Shown one piece after another: positions 13,715 to 19,943 of a DNA stretch of 22,551 nucleotides; position 1 is the first letter of the stretch; each line of letters starts with the position of its first letter. This DNA is from a virus. Location: IMG/VR virus record IMGVR_UViG_3300046755_000318, positions 1 through 22,551 of that record. One strand, given 5' to 3'. The notes beneath the pieces were generated by a model. It searched no databases, was not told where the DNA came from, and saw only the letters and a list, made by a program, of their open reading frames with translations. The position numbers and the translations under genes were made by a program.

Positions 13715-14509
13715 TTAAGCTGCGTATTCAGCTAGTAGCTTTTCTACATGTGATTTTGCTACTTCGTAATCAACTTCTCCAGTTTCATCCTCATATTGTA
13801 CAGGATCTTTTCTCCCCAGAGCAATAAAAGCCTCAATCCTCTCAACACTAGAAGCAGACTTATAATCAGAATTTCCTGAAGGATATGGTTTATAAGAAGT
13901 ATTTGTTCTCTTATATACTTCATCAAACTCAATACCCAATTTATCAATAAGTACTTCTCCATCCTTTAAAATTCCTAATTTATCTGTATCAATATAAGGT
14001 ATAAAAAATCCTACTTTATCAGCATCCCAATTACCAATTTTAAAAGCTTCATAATCAGCATCTCTAAACTCTTGTCTACAATCTGGATAGATAGCATGAT
14101 CACCAGCATGGATACCTAAAGCAATATCACATTCTTCACCTGTTTTTTTAGATACAGATAATGCTACTGCTTGTGTTAATGAAGAGAAAATTTTATTTCT
14201 ATTAGGTACAACTGTTGCTACCATATTTTCTTCTTCATAATGGCCTTCTGGTACATCTTCACCACCTTCTACAAGATTAGAATCTAGTAGGTTTACTAAA
14301 CCATCTAATTTAATTACTTGATAAGTAACTTTTTGCCCATTAGCATTTAAATAATCTACTAATGATTGAGCTCTTTCAAGTTCTACTCTATGTTTTTGAC
14401 CGTAATCAAAAGATAAAGCTGTTACATTGTTATACTCTGATAAACATCTGAGTAGTAAAGTAGAGGAGTCCATCCCTCCTGATAAGGACACTACGACATT
14501 TTTTGCCAT
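13715..14509 (-). CDS. queC: QueC-like 7-cyano-7-deazaguanine (preQ0) synthase, zinc cysteines missing
   Basis: An ATP-dependent enzyme that converts CDG to the nitrile preQ0 through an amide intermediate. The PP-loop SLSGGMDSS is at 8-16; FDYGQKHRVELERA at 34-47, VPNRNKIFSSLTQAVAL at 101-117 and GIHAGDHAIYPDCR at 132-145 are classical QueC blocks. Normal QueC ends with a zinc site, CY...CGxCxxCxxR. Here the matching segment is TSYKPYP (204-210) and NSDYKSASSVERIEAF (213-228): the four Cys positions hold Ser205, Asp215, Ser218 and Ser221, while VERxEAF is kept. The 264 residues are slightly longer than usual (about 220-235). It is overlapped by 19 nt by the upstream gene. It could still act without zinc, or stop at the amide. 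Confidence 0.93.
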   Translation of the reverse strand: MAKNVVVSLSGGMDSSTLLLRCLSEYNNVTALSFDYGQKHRVELERAQSLVDYLNANGQKVTYQVIKLDGLVNLLDSNLVEGGEDVPEGHYEEENMVATVVPNRNKIFSSLTQAVALSVSKKTGEECDIALGIHAGDHAIYPDCRQEFRDADYEAFKIGNWDADKVGFFIPYIDTDKLGILKDGEVLIDKLGIEFDEVYKRTNTSYKPYPSGNSDYKSASSVERIEAFIALGRKDPVQYEDETGEVDYEVAKSHVEKLLAEYAA

Positions 14510-14715
14510 GATTTAAAATAATTAATTAAATTTTGCCAGGTATTATTAAGCGTATAGGCAAACGCTGACTTTAAATGTTTAAATTTACATTTAAGATAAG
14601 ATATAGTATAATGATAAATAGCTACTAATCCAAACCCTCCTGTAAGAAGAGTCCAAATATTTGGATGCCAGTGTTCTCCACAAAATCCTAATGCGTGTTT
14701 TATTACTTCTACCAT
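14491..14715 (-). CDS. Small membrane-associated protein, unknown
   Basis: A 74-residue protein with one likely TM segment (NIWTLLTGGFGLVAIYHYTIS, about 19-39) preceded by a His/Cys-containing stretch (LGFCGEHWHPN) and followed by a basic, amphipathic tail (KCKFKHLKSAF). The order places a short N-terminus and a positive C-terminal tail on the cytosolic side. It overlaps queC by 19 nt. It shows no resemblance to a known family. A single-TM anchor or pinholin-like role cannot be decided. Confidence 0.65.
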   Translation of the reverse strand: MVEVIKHALGFCGEHWHPNIWTLLTGGFGLVAIYHYTISYLKCKFKHLKSAFAYTLNNTWQNLINYFKSWQKMS

Positions 14716-14716
14716 A

Positions 14717-14917
14717 TTATTCGCCTTCTATTAGTTCAGGCCAATCAGTATCTTCTAAAGCTTTATCATGTGATAAATCAAATTCAACCTCATCCATAAC
14801 TTCTTCTTGAAGATCTTCATCTTCTGATTTCCATTTTTTAATTTGTTCTTCAGTTAGAGGTTCTGTTTCTTCCCATCTAATATCTGTGTATATAACTCTT
14901 CTCCTTAATTTTGCCAT
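14717..14917 (-). CDS. Small acidic hypothetical protein
   Basis: A 66-residue protein with a basic start (MAKLRRRVIYTDIRWEE) and a very acidic remainder (EDEDLQEEVMDEVEFDLSHD, ending ELIEGE). The strong charge asymmetry suggests a DNA mimic or a small binding partner of another protein, but no known family is recognised. It overlaps the TGT-like gene by 13 nt and ends 1 nt before the next start, so it is part of the same transcript. Confidence 0.68.
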   Translation of the reverse strand: MAKLRRRVIYTDIRWEETEPLTEEQIKKWKSEDEDLQEEVMDEVEFDLSHDKALEDTDWPELIEGE

Positions 14918-15711
14918 ATATTTACTTTTTTAATATTATTAATTTCTCTAAATTTATTTGTATTATGAAGGACACTTAAATAATTAAATTTATCAAAATC
15001 AATATTAAAATAATCATTCATATTTGCTTTAGGTTTTACATTTAAACCCCTTTCATCATACAATACATCTTCTAAACCAGCCATTACTGGATTTGATGTG
15101 TCAATTGATTCAATTCTAGGATTATTATCATACCAACCAAATTCTTGTGGTATTGAACAACCTAGTAAATGAAACTTAATATCTTTTAATTGTTTTAAAT
15201 TTAATAATCCCTGTACAAATCGTACTCTACCTAATGCTTTTCCCATATCTAAGTTAGTATGTGGAAAAAAATCATTATACCATGTAGCACCGTAAGACAC
15301 ACATAATTTTTCGTATCCTAGATTTGCTAATAAGTTCGCACATAAATATGCTTGATTTTTATTTTCTCCCTGAATTACTGCGGTAAGTTGGGTATTTTTG
15401 GGATATTTAAACTGTTTCCAGTATTTGGCTTGTGCAGCTGTTTGGGCACATTGCATCCAAACATCTGGTACTATAAATTCATTTGGTTTTAATTCTGTAA
15501 CCCAATAACGTAGCCTTTCATGATTATATGCTTCTCCTAATTCGTGTAAAGAGTTATCCATAATAATATAACGACCTGCTTTTTTGGCATCTTTAAAATA
15601 TTGTAAATATTCCTCATCTTGGTCAAATAAATGAGGTAGAGCATAATCATAATCATTAAATTCTTGTGATGCTTCTAATAAACATTTGGGTACTTCGTGA
15701 CTTACTTTCAT
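14905..15711 (-). CDS. TGT/DpdA-like transglycosylase (candidate preQ0 DNA insertase)
   Basis: A 268-residue TIM-barrel-like protein whose spaced residues fit the tRNA-guanine transglycosylase superfamily, from which the DNA-acting DpdA enzymes come. Seen: IIMDNSLHELGEA (49-61; Asp52 like TGT D102 in DSGGFQ), FIVPDVW (79-85; Asp83), LTAVIQGEN (109-117; like VVQGG), FHLLGCS (180-186) and IESIDTSNPV (200-209; Asp204 as candidate nucleophile). There is no C-terminal zinc motif of tRNA TGT, as in DpdA types. It lies in one run with queC, queE, queD and folE. Expected role: exchange of guanine in phage DNA for a 7-deazaguanine, which would protect against restriction. The assignment is by motif and context, not alignment. 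Confidence 0.75.
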   Translation of the reverse strand: MKVSHEVPKCLLEASQEFNDYDYALPHLFDQDEEYLQYFKDAKKAGRYIIMDNSLHELGEAYNHERLRYWVTELKPNEFIVPDVWMQCAQTAAQAKYWKQFKYPKNTQLTAVIQGENKNQAYLCANLLANLGYEKLCVSYGATWYNDFFPHTNLDMGKALGRVRFVQGLLNLKQLKDIKFHLLGCSIPQEFGWYDNNPRIESIDTSNPVMAGLEDVLYDERGLNVKPKANMNDYFNIDFDKFNYLSVLHNTNKFREINNIKKVNIWQN

Positions 15712-16229
15712 TTAATATTTAAACTTTTTGTTGAAGGTCTTCCTCTACGCTTTAATGGGTAAGGCATAGGTACTACCTTATATTTTTCTTCTATAATATA
15801 ATAAAGATCTATTAGGGAGCCACTACAATTTAACATTTCTTCTTCAACTTGTTCTCTATCACATTTAAAATATTTTGTAAATTCAACTGTTAAAGAACGT
15901 AATCTTTCATTTTCATCCTTTTCAAAATCTTCCATTAAACGTTTTCTTCGTGCTCTGATGACTTGGGTTTTTTCTAGGTATTTAGCATAATCCATATCAC
16001 ATTCTTTTAGTATATCATTTAATTGATATTCAACTAAATACTGTTGAGCTTTATAACATGAATAATCAAAATCACCATTGAATATACGATCACGCAATGG
16101 TTGACGATTATCAAGTAGTTTATTTTTTGGAGCATATAATCTCCACCATCTAAATTGGTTATAATTTAGTTTTTGATATTGTGATAATTGTTTTTCGACT
16201 TGTTTCCTTGATATAGGAATATTGAACAT
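15708..16229 (-). CDS. Hypothetical protein with AT-hook-like C-terminus
   Basis: A 173-residue basic, helical protein. It has aromatic and basic clusters (NQFRWWRLYAPKNK), a helical middle (VIRARRKRLMEDFEKDENER), and a second helical part (FTKYFKCDREQVEEEMLN, SLIDLYYIIEEKYK). The end, YPLKRRGRPSTKS, contains an R-G-R-P core flanked by basic residues, like an AT-hook that binds the minor groove of AT-rich DNA. Its TGA overlaps the TGT-like ATG (ATGA). That coupling and the DNA-binding tail make a DNA-modification partner role possible. It is the first gene after a candidate promoter at 16249. Confidence 0.75.
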   Translation of the reverse strand: MFNIPISRKQVEKQLSQYQKLNYNQFRWWRLYAPKNKLLDNRQPLRDRIFNGDFDYSCYKAQQYLVEYQLNDILKECDMDYAKYLEKTQVIRARRKRLMEDFEKDENERLRSLTVEFTKYFKCDREQVEEEMLNCSGSLIDLYYIIEEKYKVVPMPYPLKRRGRPSTKSLNIK

Positions 16230-16248
16230 ATAACTTTTATTTACCCTA

Positions 16249-16257
16249 AATATACGA
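16249..16257 (-). promoter_or_regulatory. Candidate promoter element (TCGTATATT)
   Basis: Minus-strand AAAGGTCGTATATTTAGGG lies 19 nt upstream of the ATG at 16229, in the 36-nt gap after the nuclease gene. It is an exact copy of the 9-mer upstream of the groES block. If it is a promoter, it would drive the 7-deazaguanine genes that follow. Confidence 0.35.
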
Positions 16258-16265
16258 CCTTTATT

Positions 16266-16832
16266 TTACTCTACCAAATAATCTATCCATTTTGTTCCTT
16301 TAGTATCTTCATTAGGAAAAGCAAATATATACTGTTTTCCCCCAAAAGTTATCATTTTTCTAAACCCAGAAGGAATAGTAGCACCCCCAGGTACTTTTTG
16401 ATTAGAAAAATATACTTCAACTCTAACTTTTACTTCATAAAAATTAGCTAAATCCCTTTCAAATGCTTCTAATTCTTTCCAAACACCTCTATTTAATCCT
16501 TGGTGTTGTAGAGCTGAGTTTAGATATGTAAATGTTTTATATAATGTTTCTTTATCACAATTAAATGAAGCTGCAGGTGCTAAATGACCTTTATCCCAAA
16601 TATTATTTTTATAATCATTATTATCTGATGTATGAATTTCTTTGTCTTTATAAAAATCCATTCCTTGTCTAGAAGCATCTCCTTTAGGACATTGCACTGT
16701 ATATTCTACCCATATAGGTTGTTCTTTTTCTTGATCATATTGAACAATAAAAATGTCAGTTTTTATTAACTGACTATGGGTTAAAAAAGGTAATAAAAAT
16801 AATATGCTAATATATTTTTTCAAGATCATCAT
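16266..16832 (-). CDS. Exported DNA/RNA non-specific endonuclease
   Basis: A beta-beta-alpha-metal nuclease of the NucA/EndoG family. Residues 1-20 are a signal peptide (MMILKKYISILFLLPFLTHS) with Gln at +1, so the enzyme should leave the cytoplasm. The catalytic motif is DKGHLAP at 80-86 (normally DRGH), followed by the LNSALQHQGLNRGVW block at about 104-118 with the metal-ligand Asn and the downstream Trp and Glu. The 188-residue mature enzyme has the core length of the family. It starts with tandem ATGs at 16832 and overlaps the membrane gene by 26 nt. Possible roles are degrading host or competitor DNA in the periplasm or outside, or nucleotide supply. Confidence 0.9.
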   Translation of the reverse strand: MMILKKYISILFLLPFLTHSQLIKTDIFIVQYDQEKEQPIWVEYTVQCPKGDASRQGMDFYKDKEIHTSDNNDYKNNIWDKGHLAPAASFNCDKETLYKTFTYLNSALQHQGLNRGVWKELEAFERDLANFYEVKVRVEVYFSNQKVPGGATIPSGFRKMITFGGKQYIFAFPNEDTKGTKWIDYLVE

Positions 16833-17946
16833 CGTATAAATTTGATTTTATTTCTTCAATTTCTTCTTCAATTTTTCTTCTTCTCCATGAAGATAAGGGA
16901 AATGTTAATCTATATTCTAATTCTTCAATTTTTTCTATGGCTTTTTCAATTTCTGTTTTATCAACAATGCCATCTTTATTAAGATCTAAGATATTTTCCC
17001 TTTCAGTTTTTTTTTTAGAATTTTCTATTTTATCTAATTGATCAAAAAATTCTTTTTTAGTTTTAACTTCTTCAGCATCTTTAACTTCAATTACCTCAAT
17101 TTTTTCACCATATAAATTATCCTTATACTTTTTTTTAGGGTAAGCTTTATCAAATGCAAAATTAGCTGCGACTACTAATGAAATAGCTAGAGGATCAAAT
17201 ACAAATATAATTATTAATAAAAGGATATTAATAATCTTATCCATAGGAGTACCTGTAAGTCCTGATAGATACTGTAATGGTCCTAATTCCCCAGCGACTT
17301 CTGTGTTATTATCTAGTTCTAGTACTTGTAATTGAAATTTTTGTAAGCTATCAGCTGCTATTGTTCTTTTAACTTGAACACCTTTTCTATTTTCTTCTTC
17401 AGTTTTAATACGGCTTGCTGCCAACCTAAGTTCGGAAGTTGATATTGTGGTTCTAATGCCTCCAACCACCGAGGTGTCTCGTACTTGGATTTGTTGAGAC
17501 CTAGCATTGGAAAGAGTACTAATGTTATTAGAAATTCTTTCAAGTTCCTGATCATATCTTGTAACATCGTTTTGATAAAAGTCTATTTTTTGTTGAATGA
17601 ATGCTTTTTCGTTTTCTACAATAGATAATTTATTATAAGTTTCTTGGTACGCTGCACTTAAAAATCCATAAATACCCATACTAGTAATAAGTACTAATAT
17701 AATAGTTGCTACAGTTAAATAAGTTCTTAATGTTTTATTAATTGTATCCCAATACTGATATAAAAGTGAAGCTGTGACTAATTTAGCAAATTCTAATGAA
17801 CCAGCCATTATAATAACTTCTAAACTTGCTCCTGCAAAAAGTTTGCTAAGGCCACTAACTGAATAGAAAGCAGCCGAAGCTGAAACTGACAGGGCAGAAA
17901 ATCCAATTAGGAATGGAAACATTCCTTGTTTAATATTCTTAAGCAT
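16807..17946 (-). CDS. Four-TM membrane protein with coiled coil and EF-hand loop
   Basis: A 379-residue integral membrane protein. Predicted TM helices lie at about 10-36, 41-63, 76-98 and 237-265. Between TM3 and TM4 is a coiled-coil region (about 105-150) with many Gln, Asp and Ser. After TM4 is a charged soluble domain with a canonical 12-residue EF-hand loop, DLNKDGIVDKTE at 321-332 (D1, N3, D5, G6, D9, E12). The function is unknown; I have seen the N-terminal TM pattern (FPFLIGFSALSV) as recurrent in marine phages. The frame runs to 17982 only with a TTG start; the ATG at 17946 is preferred and leaves a 37-nt leader with a TATATTTATAAT stretch. It overlaps the nuclease by 26 nt. Confidence 0.85.
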   Translation of the reverse strand: MLKNIKQGMFPFLIGFSALSVSASAAFYSVSGLSKLFAGASLEVIIMAGSLEFAKLVTASLLYQYWDTINKTLRTYLTVATIILVLITSMGIYGFLSAAYQETYNKLSIVENEKAFIQQKIDFYQNDVTRYDQELERISNNISTLSNARSQQIQVRDTSVVGGIRTTISTSELRLAASRIKTEEENRKGVQVKRTIAADSLQKFQLQVLELDNNTEVAGELGPLQYLSGLTGTPMDKIINILLLIIIFVFDPLAISLVVAANFAFDKAYPKKKYKDNLYGEKIEVIEVKDAEEVKTKKEFFDQLDKIENSKKKTERENILDLNKDGIVDKTEIEKAIEKIEELEYRLTFPLSSWRRRKIEEEIEEIKSNLYDDDLEKIY

Positions 17947-17983
17947 GATTATAAATATAGTAAAAAAGAGGGGAAGGGGCAAC

Positions 17984-18400
17984 TTATTTTCTAAGGCCTT
18001 TATGCTTATCTATATTATCCAAAATTTGGTTTAATATTTCTCCCTTAATAAACCCAGCCATTGATGCATTTTTTACTGTACTTATTAATTGAAATATTAC
18101 TAGAGGCATAAGCATGGTTTCACTTAACCACCCAGCTCCCGGTATACTTTTTTCAATTACTAATATTAAAGTTAACATAATAACCCAAAAAATTAAGGTT
18201 CTTAAAATCTTAATTGCTTTATAAGTTTTAAACCCTTCTCTTTTAATTCCAGCAATTATACCAAAAAATCCATCAGTAAATACTAAAGTGGTGATTGCTA
18301 AATATTGTTCTGCATTTTGCATTGTAAGTTCCATAAAATAGGAACATATAAATCCTAACGACATACTAGTAAAGGCTATTATAAATTGAGTTGTTTTCAT
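17984..18400 (-). CDS. Holin-like membrane protein (phage holin family 4-like)
   Basis: A 138-residue protein with four hydrophobic segments: TQFIIAFTSMSLGFICSYF, YLAITTLVFTDGFFGIIAGI, ILRTLIFWVIMLTLILVIE, and the amphipathic TMLMPLVIFQLISTVKN. The order, the positive loop KREGFKTYKAIKILRT and a polar C-terminus with DNIDKHKGLRK match the holin_4_1-type family of Bacteroidota and Firmicutes phages. A holin makes the inner-membrane pores that release endolysin. An upstream ATG at 18415 would add five residues (MIWCK) and overlap the endolysin-like gene by 14 nt; I prefer MKTTQ at 18400, one nt after the upstream TAA. It is followed by the L,D-transpeptidase-like gene upstream, which supports a lysis role. 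Confidence 0.72.
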   Translation of the reverse strand: MKTTQFIIAFTSMSLGFICSYFMELTMQNAEQYLAITTLVFTDGFFGIIAGIKREGFKTYKAIKILRTLIFWVIMLTLILVIEKSIPGAGWLSETMLMPLVIFQLISTVKNASMAGFIKGEILNQILDNIDKHKGLRK

Positions 18401-18401
18401 T

Positions 18402-19010
18402 TTACACCATATCATTACTTTCTAATAATGTATAGGTAAATGAGTTACCCCAAATTTCCCTTGCAGTTTGGCATATATCTAAGAATTGATGCCAATCATC
18501 ATTATCAGCTATTACTTGACAACCAGCAGACCATTTGTCTACTCTAATTGATTTTCCTCCTGATCTTCCAGTTGCTCTATGGATATTAATTCCAAAGATA
18601 CCTTCATCAATATTTTCTTCTAGTAAATCATATTTACCATCTCTATTATTGTCTCTATAAACTTTTACGGCTGATTTTTGCCCTAAAGCTAGATATTTGC
18701 CTTGGTGTAATCTTAATTTATGGGAACCTCTATATTGTCCCGGTTTTAATATTGCTACTCCTTTTTTATTTAATAAATTTTGTTCCCAATGTGAACCTGG
18801 GTCTGTTGTTGCTTGGTAACAGTGAAATTTCCATTCACCATCTTCTTTATATGATATAGTAACACAATCATCAAATGCGTTTGTTACTCTTCCTTTAGTT
18901 TCTGAGTTTCTAACTCCAATTATGTTTACATCAAAGTCACCTCCAGTAAAGTATTTATATCCTTTACTTTCCATTGTAGTTTGAATTTGTTCTCTAGTAT
19001 AACAACTCAT
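18402..19010 (-). CDS. Candidate endolysin, L,D-transpeptidase (YkuD)-like, with EF-hand loop
   Basis: A 202-residue protein, likely a peptidoglycan-active enzyme. His144 in NIHRATG and Ser161/Cys164 in SAGCQV fit the His...SxGC pattern of YkuD-type L,D-transpeptidases, and a following helix (WHQFLDICQTAREIWGN) is typical of related phage proteins. Before it is a DNNRDGKYDLLE loop at 120-131, a canonical EF-hand form (D1, N3, D5, G6, D9, E12). There is no signal peptide, so export would need the holin next door. Transpeptidase-type proteins can also cleave cross-links; whether this one cuts or remodels the wall is not known. It lies directly upstream of the holin-like gene. Confidence 0.72.
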   Translation of the reverse strand: MSCYTREQIQTTMESKGYKYFTGGDFDVNIIGVRNSETKGRVTNAFDDCVTISYKEDGEWKFHCYQATTDPGSHWEQNLLNKKGVAILKPGQYRGSHKLRLHQGKYLALGQKSAVKVYRDNNRDGKYDLLEENIDEGIFGINIHRATGRSGGKSIRVDKWSAGCQVIADNDDWHQFLDICQTAREIWGNSFTYTLLESNDMV

Positions 19011-19015
19011 AATTA

Positions 19016-19270
19016 TTATTTTTTCCCTCCAAATATTTTACCTGCTTCAGCTATACCAAAGGCTCCTAGTACCACTAATACAAAAGAATCATAAATAAAT
19101 TCATTTATTACTAAATCTTTTCCAATATACCCAGTTACTAAATCAGCTACTGCAAATATTACCATTACAGCAAAAGCTAGAAAGCCTACTACTGATTTTT
19201 CATTGATGTTATTATCATCATCAAATAAATTTTTAAATGCCATCCAATTACGTTTTAAATATTTAAACAT
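19016..19270 (-). CDS. Two-TM small membrane protein, holin-like
   Basis: An 84-residue protein with a charged N-terminus (FKYLKRNWMAFKNLF, then DDDNNINEK) and two TM segments (about 28-47, VVGFLAFAVMVIFAVADLV; and 59-78, FIYDSFVLVVLGAFGIAEAG), with a GGKK tail. The layout of two helices with a short basic C-terminus is found in class II-type holins. It lies 5 nt upstream of the endolysin-like gene, so the lysis cassette may hold two membrane proteins. I do not recognise a named family. Confidence 0.6.
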   Translation of the reverse strand: MFKYLKRNWMAFKNLFDDDNNINEKSVVGFLAFAVMVIFAVADLVTGYIGKDLVINEFIYDSFVLVVLGAFGIAEAGKIFGGKK

Positions 19271-19273
19271 AAA

Positions 19274-19300
19274 TAACTAATTTTAATTAATAACTAATTT
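19274..19300 (-). repeat. Short direct repeat in intergenic leader
   Basis: Two exact copies of taactaattt (19274-19283 and 19291-19300) are separated by 7 nt in the 48-nt gap before the two-TM gene. The 17-nt start-to-start spacing is not an exact helical turn, so it could be an operator or only AT-rich drift. A TATTATAG stretch lies just upstream. Confidence 0.3.
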
Positions 19301-19318
19301 GTCTATAATAAATATGAG

Positions 19319-19648
19319 CTAGAAAGCGCTCATTATAAGTTCGTCAATATAATCTTGAAGTTCTTCCCTTGTTGCTGCCATTTTAAAACTAATATCTGCT
19401 TGGTATCTTTCAACTTCTTCTCCATCCTGAAATATTAATATAGTTGGAACAACAACAACTTTAAATTTACCTGCGTCTTCAGGTTTTGATCCTATATCAT
19501 ATTTTTTAATATCACAATCTGTGAGTTTATCTACCCATTCTATTTCATTTGCTGCATTCCAAGCAGCATTAAAATATTTAACTTCTACCTGACTAAACAT
19601 AGTTATAGAGGAGAATAATAAAATAGGTAATATTAAAAACTTTTTCAT
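19319..19648 (-). CDS. Exported thioredoxin-fold protein lacking the CxxC
   Basis: A 109-residue protein with a signal peptide (MKKFLILPILLFSSITMFS, Gln at +1) followed by a short thioredoxin fold. The expected WCxxC position reads FNAAWNAANEIEW, with Trp kept and both Cys missing; a single Cys occurs later (LTDCDIKKYDI). The cis-Pro region VVPTILIFQDGEEVERY and a C-terminal helix are kept. It therefore should bind or scaffold rather than carry out redox. It lies in the surface cluster between the coiled-coil protein and the lysis genes. I recall similar Cys-less proteins in other marine phages but cannot name a family. The 48-nt gap downstream holds a direct repeat. Confidence 0.8.
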   Translation of the reverse strand: MKKFLILPILLFSSITMFSQVEVKYFNAAWNAANEIEWVDKLTDCDIKKYDIGSKPEDAGKFKVVVVPTILIFQDGEEVERYQADISFKMAATREELQDYIDELIMSAF

Positions 19649-19655
19649 AATAAGT

Positions 19656-19940
19656 TTATCTTAGTTTATCAATCTTTTCCTCAATACGTTTCATGTCTTC
19701 TTTTAACTCTTGAACATCTTCTTGAGTAGTCATGATTGTTTGACGGATTAATTGATCTTTCATATCGTATTCCATTCTAGTAACATCTGGTGGTGGTGCA
19801 ACTGGTAATTCTTTTGCTTCTTCTATATCTGCTTGAAGAGCAAACCACATACCAACTACTGTGGCAATACCAAACGCTATACCTATAAGGGTTTGAATAC
19901 TAACTGTAAAACTCGTGCTTTCGCTTAATTCTTTTGCCAT
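19656..19940 (-). CDS. Single-TM protein with proline linker and coiled coil
   Basis: A 94-residue protein with a short polar N-terminus (MAKELSESTSFTVS), one TM helix at about 17-35 (LIGIAFGIATVVGMWFALQ), a Pro-rich spacer (ELPVAPPPDV) and a C-terminal coiled coil (TQEDVQELKEDMKRIEEKID). This is the topology of an inner-membrane spanin-like or tether protein with an envelope-facing helix, but there is no lipobox partner visible in the window. It lies 3 nt after the beta-barrel stop and 7 nt before the exported thioredoxin-like start, so the four surface genes are one transcript. Confidence 0.7.
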   Translation of the reverse strand: MAKELSESTSFTVSIQTLIGIAFGIATVVGMWFALQADIEEAKELPVAPPPDVTRMEYDMKDQLIRQTIMTTQEDVQELKEDMKRIEEKIDKLR

Positions 19941-19943
19941 TTT

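Noticed and set aside
16081-16089. Another copy of the TCGTATATT motif
   Set aside because: It is inside the coding region of the AT-hook-like gene (codons for DRIF) and may be chance; not annotated as a promoter.
17947-17982. N-terminal extension of the four-TM protein to 17982
   Set aside because: The start codon would be TTG and the added residues only lengthen a hydrophobic tail; ATG at 17946 gives a usual basic N-terminus before TM1.
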